NCBI GenBank assembly: GCA_041391505.1
Contig: JAWKNW010000004.1
Location: 1 to 64,000 of the forward strand
DNA: 64,000 bases
From: Rhodothermales bacterium
GTDB taxonomy: Bacteria; Bacteroidota; Rhodothermia; Rhodothermales; JAHQVL01
Reading direction: 5' to 3'
Shown: one piece after another, positions 40,250 to 48,789 of the stretch
Layout: the number at the start of each line of letters is the position of its first letter
How positions within the stretch are numbered: the first letter of the stretch is position 1
Notes under the pieces: generated by a model
What the model saw: the letters and a program-made list of their open reading frames with translations, nothing else
Told to the model about the DNA's origin: nothing
Database searches by the model: none
Position numbers and translations under genes: made by a program

Positions 40250-40304
40250 AGCCCAGGAGATAAAGGTGTTGTGTGGCGCCACTTAAGGTAACACGTGAGC
40301 GATC

Positions 40305-40757
40305 ATGCCCGGCTTCAAGGGACAGGCAGCATATTCGGTTGACGCAAAAGGGCGGGTAGCGATACCGGCCAAGATGCGTGCGGCCCTGAGCCCGGAAGCC
40401 AAGAACACCTTTACGATCACGCGGGGCTTCGAAAAGTGCGTCTTTCTCTATCCGCTCGACCACTGGTCGAGGATGGAGGGGGAGATGCGCGAGCTCAACA
40501 TGTACAATCGGGAATCGCGCGACTTTTTGCGCACGATCCTGATGTGGGCGGACGAAGTTGCGCTGGACGGCCAGGGACGTGTGGCGATCGCTCGGCCACT
40601 TCTGGAATTCGCCGGCATTTCCGCCGGAGGCAGCGCGCTGATCATCGGTTCGCTGGATCACATCGAAATCTGGGATCCGGCGAACTTTGAGACGTACGCA
40701 AAAGAGCATGTGGATGACTACCAGAGCCTGGCAGAACGCGTCATGGGAGCACCTTGA
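40305..40757 (+). CDS. mraZ: division/cell wall cluster transcriptional repressor MraZ
   Basis: 150 aa. It contains two AbrB-like swapped-hairpin halves, each with the DxxxR signature: AYSVDAKGRVAIPAKMR and EVALDGQGRVAIARPLLEFAGI. MraZ forms rings that bind TGGG repeats upstream of its own gene and repress the dcw cluster; such repeats lie just upstream here. Its stop TGA overlaps the TTG start of rsmH (TTGA), so the two are translated together. Confidence 0.96.
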   Translation: MPGFKGQAAYSVDAKGRVAIPAKMRAALSPEAKNTFTITRGFEKCVFLYPLDHWSRMEGEMRELNMYNRESRDFLRTILMWADEVALDGQGRVAIARPLLEFAGISAGGSALIIGSLDHIEIWDPANFETYAKEHVDDYQSLAERVMGAP

Positions 40758-41746
40758 CGGAGCCGGACGGGGTCATGCCGGATGCTGAAGATAATGAAGC
40801 GCGGTCGCGCTCCGGGGCTGCTCGCAGCTATGCCTCGGCGTACCACGCACCTGTTCTTTGTGATGCTGTTGTGGATGGATTGGTCGTCGACCGGCGAGGC
40901 ATCTATGTCGATGCGACGCTGGGCGGCGGCGGGCATACCGCGGCGCTGCTGGATGCCCTGGATGAAGCGGGGCTGGTGATAGGCATCGATCAGGATGTCG
41001 ATGCCCTCGACGCAGTGCGGCGACGCCTGGAGGCGGCGATAGCCGCGGGTCGGCTGAGGCTGATCCGCGGAAATTTCGGCCAGCTGGATGCGCTGCTCGA
41101 AGAAGCGGGTATGGCGTCGATCGACGGGTTGTTGCTCGATCTGGGCGTTTCGTCGCACCAGCTCGATACGCCGGATCGGGGTTTCAGCTACCGGGGCGAG
41201 GGCGCGCTGGACATGCGGATGGACGATCGGGCTCCTCTGTCGGCCGATGAGATCGTCAATCGCTGGGACGAGCGCGAGCTTCGGCGCGTGCTGAAGGCCT
41301 ACGGCGAAGAGCCGCGGGCGACGCAGATCGCCCGGCGCATCGTCGCGGCACGGCCGCTGGCGTCGACGCGGGCGCTGGCCGAGGTGGTGCGCGGGTGCGT
41401 GCCCGGGCGTGACGAGCAGAAGACGCTGTCGCGGGTGTTTCAGGGCATCCGGATCGCCGTGAACGACGAGCTGGGTGTGCTCGAGCGGGTGCTCGAGGCC
41501 GGCATGCGCCGCATGAAGCCCGGCGGGCGCATCGCCGTCATCAGCTATCACTCGCTGGAAGACCGCCGGGTGAAGCGCTACCTGCGCGCCGGCAACTTCG
41601 AGGGCGAGGTCGCCCGCGATCTCTATGGAAATCCGGAGGTGCCCTGGCGACTGATCACGCGTCAGGCGATTGCGCCGGACGAAGCGGAAACCGCATCCAA
41701 TCCACGAGCGCGAAGCGCACGACTGCGCATCGCAGAACGCATCTAA
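40754..41746 (+). CDS. rsmH: 16S rRNA (cytosine(1402)-N(4))-methyltransferase
   Basis: 330 aa if the TTG at 40754 is used. This start has GGGAG 5 bases before it and overlaps the mraZ stop; the ATG at 40775 would give 323 aa. SAM-binding motif YVDATLGGGGHTAALL, then DQDVDALDAVRRRL, GLLLDLGVSSHQLDTPDRGFSYRGEGALDMRMD, and the typical end RIAVISYHSLEDRRVKRYLR. It methylates C1402 in the 16S rRNA P-site. Second gene of the dcw cluster. Confidence 0.96.
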   Translation: MTEPDGVMPDAEDNEARSRSGAARSYASAYHAPVLCDAVVDGLVVDRRGIYVDATLGGGGHTAALLDALDEAGLVIGIDQDVDALDAVRRRLEAAIAAGRLRLIRGNFGQLDALLEEAGMASIDGLLLDLGVSSHQLDTPDRGFSYRGEGALDMRMDDRAPLSADEIVNRWDERELRRVLKAYGEEPRATQIARRIVAARPLASTRALAEVVRGCVPGRDEQKTLSRVFQGIRIAVNDELGVLERVLEAGMRRMKPGGRIAVISYHSLEDRRVKRYLRAGNFEGEVARDLYGNPEVPWRLITRQAIAPDEAETASNPRARSARLRIAERI

Positions 41747-41791
41747 TTTTGTAACGCTGTATTGGATTGCCTTTCGGGGCAATCAACACAC

Positions 41792-42289
41792 ATGAGCAGC
41801 ACAAGCACGACACATATCCGGCCAGGTAGCCGGAAACGGCCGGCGCGGACACCGAGACAACAAGCCCCTCCCCAGGTGCGTCCGCGGCAGCACGTTTCGC
41901 AGTGGTTGTCCGATACGATAGCCGACCGGGTGGATACCCTCCCGGGGTGGAAGGATCTGTCCGTAGGCAACGAGCGCACCCTGCCGCGCAACGCGCGCGC
42001 CGATGCGTTCCTCGCCCAGGTTTCGACGGTTCGTTTCGCGCTGGTCATCCTCGTGATGGGGTTGACGCTGGGGTTGTATGTGCGCCACGTCTATGCCACG
42101 CAGGAGACCCTGTCGCGGCTGGAGCAGGCGAAAAAGGAGCACATGCGGCTCAACCTGAAGGTCAACCGCCTGCATGGCGTGCTGGACCAGATGACCGGGC
42201 CGCAGAACATTTATGAGCGCGCACGGGCCCTGGGCCTGGAAGAAGACATCATGTACGGACCTGCGATCGTCTGGCGTCAGCCGGATTGA
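41792..42289 (+). CDS. ftsL: FtsL-like cell division protein
   Basis: 165 aa from ATG 41792. A long basic, Pro-rich cytoplasmic N-terminus (~80 aa) is followed by one membrane helix (FALVILVMGLTLGLYVRHVYA) and a coiled coil (QETLSRLEQAKKEHMRLNLKVNRLHGVLDQM) with an end that reads YERARALGLEED, the leucine-zipper form of the FtsL/FtsB (DivIC) family. The position between rsmH and ftsI is diagnostic. It bridges the FtsQ-FtsB complex and the FtsWI synthase in the inner membrane. Sequence identity across phyla is low, so the call relies on topology and order. Confidence 0.88.
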   Translation: MSSTSTTHIRPGSRKRPARTPRQQAPPQVRPRQHVSQWLSDTIADRVDTLPGWKDLSVGNERTLPRNARADAFLAQVSTVRFALVILVMGLTLGLYVRHVYATQETLSRLEQAKKEHMRLNLKVNRLHGVLDQMTGPQNIYERARALGLEEDIMYGPAIVWRQPD

Positions 42290-42326
42290 GCAGGTTGTTC
42301 ATTGAGCAGGATCGAACCGAAGACGC

Positions 42327-44426
42327 ATGGGAGCCAGAGAAAACATACAACTCCGTATGTACCTCGTGCTGGTGCTGATCGGCGTGCTTCCGGTCCTGGT
42401 GACCGGTCGGTTGATCTGGATTTATGTAACGGAAAGCGACGAACTGGGCGACGCCGGCACGCGGCAGTCCAGCGCCGTCGTGACCATCCCCGCGCTGCGG
42501 GGGGGGATCTATGACCGTAACGGGCGCGCGCTCGTCGTGAACACGGCGAACTATCAGCTCGCGCTCGATCCGACCATCGAGGGGTTCACCTCGGAGGTGG
42601 CGGATCTGTTCTTTGACAAGTTGTCCCGCCTGACGGGCCGGCCGGCCGCCGAATACCGGCGTGCGGTGTCGGCCCGTTCGAGCCCCAAATACGTGATGCT
42701 CGTGCGGAGCCTGAGCGAAGACCAGAAAGATCAGGTCGAGGCCTGGGACGTCCCGGGCGTGGTGATGACGCCGGCGTACAGCCGGCGGTACAACTACGGG
42801 CAGACGGTGGCGCATGTGATCGGGCACGTAGGCAGCGACGGCATGGGCCTCGACGGGGTCGAGCTGCAGTACAACGAGTACCTGCAGGGCATCCCGGGCC
42901 GGCGCGTTTTTCAGCGCGACCGCACGGGGCGCATCAAAGCCGACGTCGACGGCGCCGTGGTGGAGCCGCGCAACGGCGAGCAGGTCGTGCTCACGCTGGA
43001 TCTCGTCCTGCAATCGATTCTGTTCGAGGAGCTGGCCTCCGGCGTCGAGGCGACGCGCGCCTCCTGGGGCACGGCGGTCGCGATGGATCCCTTCACGGGA
43101 GCCATCCTGGGCATGGCCAACGTGCCGACCTACGACCCCAACCGGTTCTACCAGTACAGCGGCGGCGCCCGGCGCAACCGCGCCATCACCGACCGGGTGG
43201 AGCCGGGTTCGACGTTCAAGCTCGTGACGGCCGTCGCGGCCGTGGAGCAGGATGTCGTGGCGCTGGCCGATTCGATCGAAACCGGTAACGGCTTCGCGGT
43301 GGTCGACGGGCGACCGTTGCACGACATCCACGGGTACGGCACGCTGACCTTCGGCGAGGCGATCGCCAAGTCGAGCAACATCGCCATCGCGAAGACGGCG
43401 GTTCAGCTCGATCGGGGCGTGTTCTACCAGTATGCCCGCAACATGGGGTTTGGTCAGCGGACGTGGATCGATCTTCCCGGTGAAGTCGATGGGACGCTGA
43501 AGAAGCCGTATCAGTGGAGCGGCACGTCGCACTCGTCGATCAGCATCGGTTACGAGGTGGACGTGACGCCGCTGCAGATTTTGTCCTCGTACGCCGCGCT
43601 GGCGAATGGCGGTGTGCTGATGAGGCCCTACGTCGTCGCCGAGCGGCGCGACAGCCAGGGGCGTCTGCTCTGGTCCGCCGAGCCGGATTCGATCCGGCGC
43701 GCCTTCTCGCGGGAGACGGCGCGGCGGCTGCTGCCGGCATTCGAGGAAGTGGTCGAAACGGGCACGGCCCGTTCGGCGCACATCGAGGGCCTGCGCATCG
43801 CCGGCAAGACGGGTACGGCCCGCGTGCTGGTCAATGGCCAGTACGACAACCAGCTGCACCGCGTCTCGTACGTCGGCTTTTTTCCAGCGGACAAGCCCGA
43901 GGTGGCCATCCTGTTGATGCTGGCGGAGCCCCGGCAACGCGGCGACAGCGGCGTGATCACCGCGCCCATCTTCCAGCGCATCGCGCGGCGGTGGGTGGGC
44001 TCCCGGCCCGACCTGGCCGAACAGCTGGTGGCCGACCTGCACGCGCCGCGGGGCGATGAGCGTTCGGCGCCGCGCGTCGTCGGGTTGCCCGTAGAGATTG
44101 CGGCATCGCGGCTCCGTTCGGCCGGTTTCGATGTGCGCGAAGCGGACGATGCCGCGATGTTCCGGATGGTGAGCGAGCAGACGCCGGCGCCGGGTGAACT
44201 GGCGTATGCGGGCGCGCGCGCCTCGCTGCGGGCGGTCGTTCCCTCCGACAGCAGCGCGGCGGTGCGGACCATGCCTGACCTCGTCGGGCTGAGTCTGCGT
44301 CAGGCCGTGCACTGGCTCGATGCGCTGCAGGTTGATGTACGCATCGAGGGCGACGGGATGGTGGTGAGTCAGTCGCCCGCGGCCGGACAGCCGCTGGTGG
44401 CGACGGCCGTCGTCCGCTGCCGATGA
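42327..44426 (+). CDS. ftsI: peptidoglycan transpeptidase (division PBP) with two PASTA domains
   Basis: 699 aa. Short cytoplasmic N-terminus, membrane helix ~11-33, PBP dimerisation domain with RGGIYDRNGRALV, and the transpeptidase domain with S295TFK, S349SN and K494TG motifs. Two PASTA domains follow (~565-625 and ~630-699, VVGLPVEIAASRLRSAGFDV and MPDLVGLSLRQAVHWLDALQV). PASTA domains on the division PBP are typical of Bacteroidota/Rhodothermota and Gram-positives, not proteobacteria. It crosslinks septal peptidoglycan with FtsW. Confidence 0.95.
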   Translation: MGARENIQLRMYLVLVLIGVLPVLVTGRLIWIYVTESDELGDAGTRQSSAVVTIPALRGGIYDRNGRALVVNTANYQLALDPTIEGFTSEVADLFFDKLSRLTGRPAAEYRRAVSARSSPKYVMLVRSLSEDQKDQVEAWDVPGVVMTPAYSRRYNYGQTVAHVIGHVGSDGMGLDGVELQYNEYLQGIPGRRVFQRDRTGRIKADVDGAVVEPRNGEQVVLTLDLVLQSILFEELASGVEATRASWGTAVAMDPFTGAILGMANVPTYDPNRFYQYSGGARRNRAITDRVEPGSTFKLVTAVAAVEQDVVALADSIETGNGFAVVDGRPLHDIHGYGTLTFGEAIAKSSNIAIAKTAVQLDRGVFYQYARNMGFGQRTWIDLPGEVDGTLKKPYQWSGTSHSSISIGYEVDVTPLQILSSYAALANGGVLMRPYVVAERRDSQGRLLWSAEPDSIRRAFSRETARRLLPAFEEVVETGTARSAHIEGLRIAGKTGTARVLVNGQYDNQLHRVSYVGFFPADKPEVAILLMLAEPRQRGDSGVITAPIFQRIARRWVGSRPDLAEQLVADLHAPRGDERSAPRVVGLPVEIAASRLRSAGFDVREADDAAMFRMVSEQTPAPGELAYAGARASLRAVVPSDSSAAVRTMPDLVGLSLRQAVHWLDALQVDVRIEGDGMVVSQSPAAGQPLVATAVVRCR

Positions 44427-44488
44427 TGCGCCGGCCGTGCTTGCCGGCCGCCTAGCGCGCCGGCGAAATACGGAAGCGCATCGTGCCT

Positions 44489-45967
44489 ATGAAAACGCTA
44501 AAGGAGCTGACTGACCGCCTCGCCCATGCGGGGCTGATCCAGCGCAGGCTGGGACTTGACGAGACCTTGAGTATCGATCATCTGGCAAACGATAGCCGGA
44601 AGGTCGGGCCGGGAGGCCTGTTCGTCGCCATACGCGGCGGCCAGACCGACGGGCATATGTTCATTGAAAAGACTGTTTTAAACGGAGCCATTGCCATCGT
44701 GTGCGAGGCGATGCCGGAGGAGGCGCGCGAGCGTTTTCCCGGCATCGCCTTCGTGCAGGTGCGCGATGCGCGCGCCGCGCTGGCCGAACTGGCCGCGTGT
44801 TTTTATGGCGACCCGACGCGTGAACTGCGTCTGGTGGGCGTGACAGGCACCAACGGCAAAACGACGACCGCTTACCTGATGCACCACCTCTTCGAGACGC
44901 TGGGCGTCAAGACAGGCCTCCTCAGCACGATCGAATACCGGATCGGCGCGGAAGTCCTGGAGGCGACGCATACCACGCCCGACGTGCTCGACACCAACCG
45001 GCTGTTTCGGCGGATGGTGGACGAAGGGTGCGGGGCATGCAGCATGGAGGTATCCTCCCACGCCCTGGATCAGGAGCGCGTTCGCGCCTTTGTTTTTGCC
45101 GCCGCCCTCTTTACGAATCTGACGCGCGATCATCTGGACTATCACGGCTCGATGGACGCCTACCGCGACGCGAAGAAGCGCCTGTTCGATACCCTGTCGC
45201 CCGATGCAGCCGCCGTCTACAACGCCGACGACCCGGCCGGCGCCTATATGGTGTCCGGCACCCGGGCCCGGGCGACGTCCTTCGGGCGGACGCAGCAGGC
45301 CGACGTCCTCTTTGATATCCTGGGCAGCCGGCTCGACGGATTGCGGCTGCGTCTGGACGGGACGGAACGGCGTTTCCGGCTCGTCGGCGCATTCAACGCC
45401 TACAACCTGGCCGGCGCCTATGCGGCCGGCCGCGCGCTCGGATACGGCGCCGCCGAGACGATCGACGCCCTGTGCGAGGCGCGTCCGGTGCCGGGCCGCT
45501 TCGAGTACCTGACGGACGGCCGGAATCGCACGGTGATCGTCGATTACGCCCACACGCCCGATGCGCTCGAAAATATCCTGCGCGCCGTGCGCGACGTGAT
45601 GCCGCCCGATGCGCGCCTCTGGTGCGTCTTCGGTTGCGGCGGCGACCGCGACCGGGACAAGCGCCGCATCATGGGCAGCATCGCCGAAGCCGGCGCCGAC
45701 CGCGTCATCGTGACCAGCGACAACCCGCGGACGGAAGATCCCGAAGCCATCCTCAACGATATTCGCCGGGGCATGAGCCGGCCGACCGACGCGCTATGGA
45801 TCGTCGACCGCCGGGAAGCCATCCGCGAATCCGCCGCGCGCAGCGCCGACGGAGACGTGGTGCTGATCGCCGGCAAGGGCCACGAGCCCTACCAGGTGAT
45901 CGGGAAGGAGAAGTTTCCCTTCGACGATCGCGAGGAGGCGAAAACATGGTTCAACAGTGCAACATGA
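44489..45967 (+). CDS. murE: UDP-MurNAc-tripeptide synthetase (meso-diaminopimelate type)
   Basis: 492 aa from ATG 44489 (a GTG at 44483 is two codons upstream). ATP-binding loop GVTGTNGKTTTAYL (120-126), central EVSSHALDQERV and VDYAHTPDALENIL, and the selectivity motif TSDNPRTEDPEAIL: DNPR indicates meso-diaminopimelate as the third peptide residue. The last eight codons (45944-45967) already follow the 7-bp period of heptad element E10. No murF follows; the next gene is mraY. Confidence 0.96.
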   Translation: MKTLKELTDRLAHAGLIQRRLGLDETLSIDHLANDSRKVGPGGLFVAIRGGQTDGHMFIEKTVLNGAIAIVCEAMPEEARERFPGIAFVQVRDARAALAELAACFYGDPTRELRLVGVTGTNGKTTTAYLMHHLFETLGVKTGLLSTIEYRIGAEVLEATHTTPDVLDTNRLFRRMVDEGCGACSMEVSSHALDQERVRAFVFAAALFTNLTRDHLDYHGSMDAYRDAKKRLFDTLSPDAAAVYNADDPAGAYMVSGTRARATSFGRTQQADVLFDILGSRLDGLRLRLDGTERRFRLVGAFNAYNLAGAYAAGRALGYGAAETIDALCEARPVPGRFEYLTDGRNRTVIVDYAHTPDALENILRAVRDVMPPDARLWCVFGCGGDRDRDKRRIMGSIAEAGADRVIVTSDNPRTEDPEAILNDIRRGMSRPTDALWIVDRREAIRESAARSADGDVVLIAGKGHEPYQVIGKEKFPFDDREEAKTWFNSAT

Positions 45968-46006
45968 ACAATGTGACTTGAACAGTGCGACATGAACAGT
46001 GCACCA
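45944..46006. repeat. heptad-repeat element E10 overlapping the murE 3' end
   Basis: Nine consecutive heptads: ACATGGT, TCAACAG, TGCAACA, TGAACAA, TGTGACT, TGAACAG, TGCGACA, TGAACAG, TGCACCA. The first three encode the end of MurE (T-W-F-N-S-A-T-stop), so the array starts inside the coding sequence. ACATGGT and TGCACCA at the two ends are roughly reverse complementary. Confidence 0.85.
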
Positions 46007-46102
46007 TGCGGCGCGGCCCCGACGCGTTGCACGGCAACCGGAGATGATGCCCGATGACCCGCACGCGGTGACGTGCAGGGAGCGGCTACCCCAGCGAGTG
46101 TT

Positions 46103-47272
46103 ATGCTATACTACCTCCTCGACTATCTCGAAAAACTCTACCAGCCGCCTGGCTTTCAGGCGATCCGGTTTATCAACAACCGGGCGGCGCTGGCGGCGAT
46201 TACGGCGCTGGTGATCTCGCTGTTCGCCGGCCGCCGCATCATCGCGTGGCTGCGGCGCAAGCAGATCGGCGAGCAGGTGCGCGCCGGCGTCCATGCGGGC
46301 GCGGTCGACCATTCGCACAAAGCCGGCACGCCGACGATGGGCGGGGTCATCATCCTCATTTCGATTCTCGGCGCCACGCTGCTCTGGGGGGCCATCGGCC
46401 AGGTGTACGTCTGGCTGATCCTGCTCGTGACGGCCTGGATGGGCGCCTTCGGTTTCGCCGACGACTACATCAAGGTCGTCAAGCGCGACAAAAGCGGATT
46501 GCCGGCCCGGATCAAGCTGATCGGGCAGATCAGCATCGGGGTCATCCTCGGCAGCGTGCTGTATTTCCATCCCATGTTTCAGGAGATCCGGTCGCAGACC
46601 TACCTGCCGTACATCCCCTTCGTGGATGCGGTGCGGTTCGACTACGCCTTCCTGCAGCACTGGCTCGGCGTCGACTTCGACCTCGGCTGGGTCGTCTACA
46701 TCCCCGTCGCGGTCTTTATCGTGACGGCGGTATCCAACGCCGTCAACCTGACGGATGGCCTGGACGGGCTCGCCGCCGGCGTGACGGCCATCGTCGCGCT
46801 CGGGCTCTCCGCCCTGGTGTACAGCGCCGGCCGCGTCGACTTCGCCGAGTTTCTCCACATTATCCATCTCCGCGGCGCGAGCGAACTGGTGGTCTTCGCC
46901 GTCGCCATGTCCGCGGCCTGTTTCGGTTTTCTCTGGCACAACGGCTACCCGGCATCGGTCTTCATGGGCGATACGGGTTCGCTGGCTCTGGGCGCCGCCG
47001 TTGGCGCCCTCGCTTTGATGATCCGCATCGAACTCCTCCTCCCGCTGCTCTGCGCGATCTATTTCATCGAGACGCTCTCGGTGGTGATCCAGACGAGCTA
47101 CTTCAAATACACGCGGCGCAGGACGGGGACGGGAAAGCGGGTCTTTAAGATGGCCCCCATCCATCACCACTTCGAGGCGAAAGGCATCCATGAGGCGAAA
47201 ATTGCGGTTCGCTTCTGGATCGTGACGGCGATCACCGTGATCGCGTCGCTGCTGATCCTGCGTCTCCACTAA
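46103..47272 (+). CDS. mraY: phospho-N-acetylmuramoyl-pentapeptide-transferase
   Basis: 389 aa from ATG 46103. Ten predicted membrane helices. Motifs: AVDHSHKAGTPTMGGVIIL (substrate loop), GFADDYIKV (DD motif), VNLTDGLDGLAAGV and GDTGSLALGAAVG, and PIHHHFEAKGIHEAKIAVRFW at the C-terminus. MraY moves phospho-MurNAc-pentapeptide to undecaprenyl phosphate, making lipid I. It follows murE across element E10. The early N-terminus MLYYLLDYLEKLY is longer than E. coli MraY, as is usual in Bacteroidota. Confidence 0.96.
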   Translation: MLYYLLDYLEKLYQPPGFQAIRFINNRAALAAITALVISLFAGRRIIAWLRRKQIGEQVRAGVHAGAVDHSHKAGTPTMGGVIILISILGATLLWGAIGQVYVWLILLVTAWMGAFGFADDYIKVVKRDKSGLPARIKLIGQISIGVILGSVLYFHPMFQEIRSQTYLPYIPFVDAVRFDYAFLQHWLGVDFDLGWVVYIPVAVFIVTAVSNAVNLTDGLDGLAAGVTAIVALGLSALVYSAGRVDFAEFLHIIHLRGASELVVFAVAMSAACFGFLWHNGYPASVFMGDTGSLALGAAVGALALMIRIELLLPLLCAIYFIETLSVVIQTSYFKYTRRRTGTGKRVFKMAPIHHHFEAKGIHEAKIAVRFWIVTAITVIASLLILRLH

Positions 47273-47276
47273 GCGC

Positions 47277-47297
47277 TGTCTGAAAATGCTTCAGACA
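47277..47297 (+). other. small stem-loop between mraY and murD
   Basis: TGTCTGAA (47277-47284) and TTCAGACA (47290-47297) form a perfect 8-bp stem with a 5-base loop, 4 bases after the mraY stop. No T-tract follows, so it is probably an RNA-stability or pause hairpin rather than a terminator. Confidence 0.45.
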
Positions 47298-47342
47298 CGG
47301 CCTGATCCCTGAAAGGCCCGGCACCCCTTATCGGCATCCAGT

Positions 47343-48701
47343 ATGATCGACGTCTCCGGCAGACCTGTTTCCATCGTCGGCGCCGCGCGCAGCGGGGTGG
47401 CGGCGGCGCATCTGTTGGCGCGCGCCGGGGCGCAGGTTTTTCTTACGGATCGGGGCCCGGTCGACGACACCCTCCGGGCATCGCTCGAAGCCGCCGGCGT
47501 GACCGTCGAGTCCGGCGGCCATACCGAGCGGGCACTCGAGGCCGACTTTGTGGTGATCAGCCCCGGCGTCCCGACGACGACGCCGCTGATCCAGACGGCC
47601 CTGGGGAACGGCCTGGCGGTTTACAGCGAGATCGAAGTCGCCAGCTGGTTTTGCCGCGCGCCGATCGTGGCGGTGACCGGCTCGAACGGCAAAACGACGA
47701 CGACGAGTCTGCTCGGCTATCTCTTTGCGCAGGCCGGCTACGCGGCGCACGTCGCCGGCAACATCGGCTTTCCTTTTTCGGATGTGGCGATGGAGGCGAA
47801 ACCCGACGAGGTGGTCGTGCTCGAGGTGTCCAGTTTTCAGCTGGATCACATCGACACCTTCCGACCGCGCGTTTCGGTGGTGCTCAACATCACGCCAGAC
47901 CATCTCGATCGGTACGGCTACCGCTTCGAGGCATACGCCGCCAGCAAATTCCGGCTGTTCGAGAACCAGGGCGAGGGCGATGTCCTGGTCTACAACATCG
48001 ACGACCCGGTGCTCGCGCCGCGCGCCGAGGCCGCCGCGCGAACCGGCGGAGTTACGCTCGCCGGCTTCAGCCTGGGCACGCGGCCCGAAACCGGCGCCGG
48101 CCTGGATGGGACGGAGCTGGTGCTGCGTTATGGCGGCGAGGAGATCCGGCTTATGGATAAGACCGAACTGGCGCTGCCGGGCCGGCACAATCTCTACAAC
48201 GCGCTCGCGGCCGCGATGGCCGCGCGGGCGATGGACGTAGCGCCCGGGCGCATTCGCGAGAGCCTGTCGAGCTTCGCGGGGGTGCCACACCGGCTGGAGT
48301 TCGTGCGCGAGCTGGACGGGGTGCGCTACATCAACGACTCGAAGGCGACCAACGTCGACGCGGTCTGGTACGCGCTCGAGAGCATGACGCGGCCGGTGAT
48401 CCTCATCGCCGGCGGTCGCGACAAGGGCAATGATTACAACCGCATCAAGCCGCTGGTGCGGGACCGCGTCCGCGCCGTGATCGCGCTCGGCGAGAGCGCG
48501 GAGACGGTGATGCGGGAACTGGGAGCGCTGGCTCCCGAGGCGGTCGAGGCCACCTCGATGGCCGACGCGGTCGAGACGGCGCGCAGGCTGTCGAAGCCGG
48601 GCGATGTCGTGCTGCTCAGCCCCGCCTGCGCATCGTTCGACCTTTTCAAAAACTACGAGCACCGCGGAGACCTCTTCCGCGAGCTGGTCAGGGCACAGTA
48701 A
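47343..48701 (+). CDS. murD: UDP-N-acetylmuramoylalanine--D-glutamate ligase
   Basis: 452 aa. N-terminal Rossmann-like domain (VSIVGAARSGVAAAHLLARAGA), P-loop VAVTGSNGKTTTTSLLGYLF, LEVSSFQLDHIDTF, NITPDHLDRYG, and the C-terminal NDSKATNVDAVWYALESM followed by LIAGGRDKGNDYNRIKP. It adds D-Glu to UDP-MurNAc-L-Ala in the cytoplasm. Element E11 begins 2 bases after its stop and precedes ftsW. Confidence 0.97.
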   Translation: MIDVSGRPVSIVGAARSGVAAAHLLARAGAQVFLTDRGPVDDTLRASLEAAGVTVESGGHTERALEADFVVISPGVPTTTPLIQTALGNGLAVYSEIEVASWFCRAPIVAVTGSNGKTTTTSLLGYLFAQAGYAAHVAGNIGFPFSDVAMEAKPDEVVVLEVSSFQLDHIDTFRPRVSVVLNITPDHLDRYGYRFEAYAASKFRLFENQGEGDVLVYNIDDPVLAPRAEAAARTGGVTLAGFSLGTRPETGAGLDGTELVLRYGGEEIRLMDKTELALPGRHNLYNALAAAMAARAMDVAPGRIRESLSSFAGVPHRLEFVRELDGVRYINDSKATNVDAVWYALESMTRPVILIAGGRDKGNDYNRIKPLVRDRVRAVIALGESAETVMRELGALAPEAVEATSMADAVETARRLSKPGDVVLLSPACASFDLFKNYEHRGDLFRELVRAQ

Positions 48702-48702
48702 C

Positions 48703-48779
48703 TGGTCCAAGGCTCCAGGTTTGAGGTTCACGGAGAGCAACTCCTGATAATCCTTGAACCTTGAGCCTTGAACCTTGAA
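48703..48779. repeat. inverted heptad-repeat element E11
   Basis: Left arm 48703-48730: TGGTCCA, AGGCTCC, AGGTTTG, AGGTTCA. Right arm 48752-48779: CCTTGAA, CCTTGAG, CCTTGAA, CCTTGAA. Core is ~21 bases. It starts 2 bases after the murD stop and ends 11 bases before the ftsW ATG. A TTG inside the right arm could be mistaken for a start. Confidence 0.88.
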
Positions 48780-48789
48780 CGATAACTCC

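Larger units (their letters stand above)
39920..40304. other. dcw leader region upstream of mraZ
   Basis: 385 bases without a gene. It holds three groups of MraZ-like TGGGG boxes (two in minus orientation near 39934-39957 and 40057-40071, one in plus orientation at 40220-40249), a 9-bp A/T inverted repeat AATACATAT/ATATGTATT (40101-40124), and a candidate promoter next to the plus-strand boxes. An 18-bp sequence at 39941-39958 is the exact reverse complement of 40230-40247. Confidence 0.7.

Noticed and set aside
42249..44312. 687-codon minus-strand frame opposite ftsI
   Set aside because: Antisense shadow; composition of reversed codons, no domain.
47277..47297. Terminator after mraY
   Set aside because: A good hairpin but without a T tract, and murD is in the same operon.
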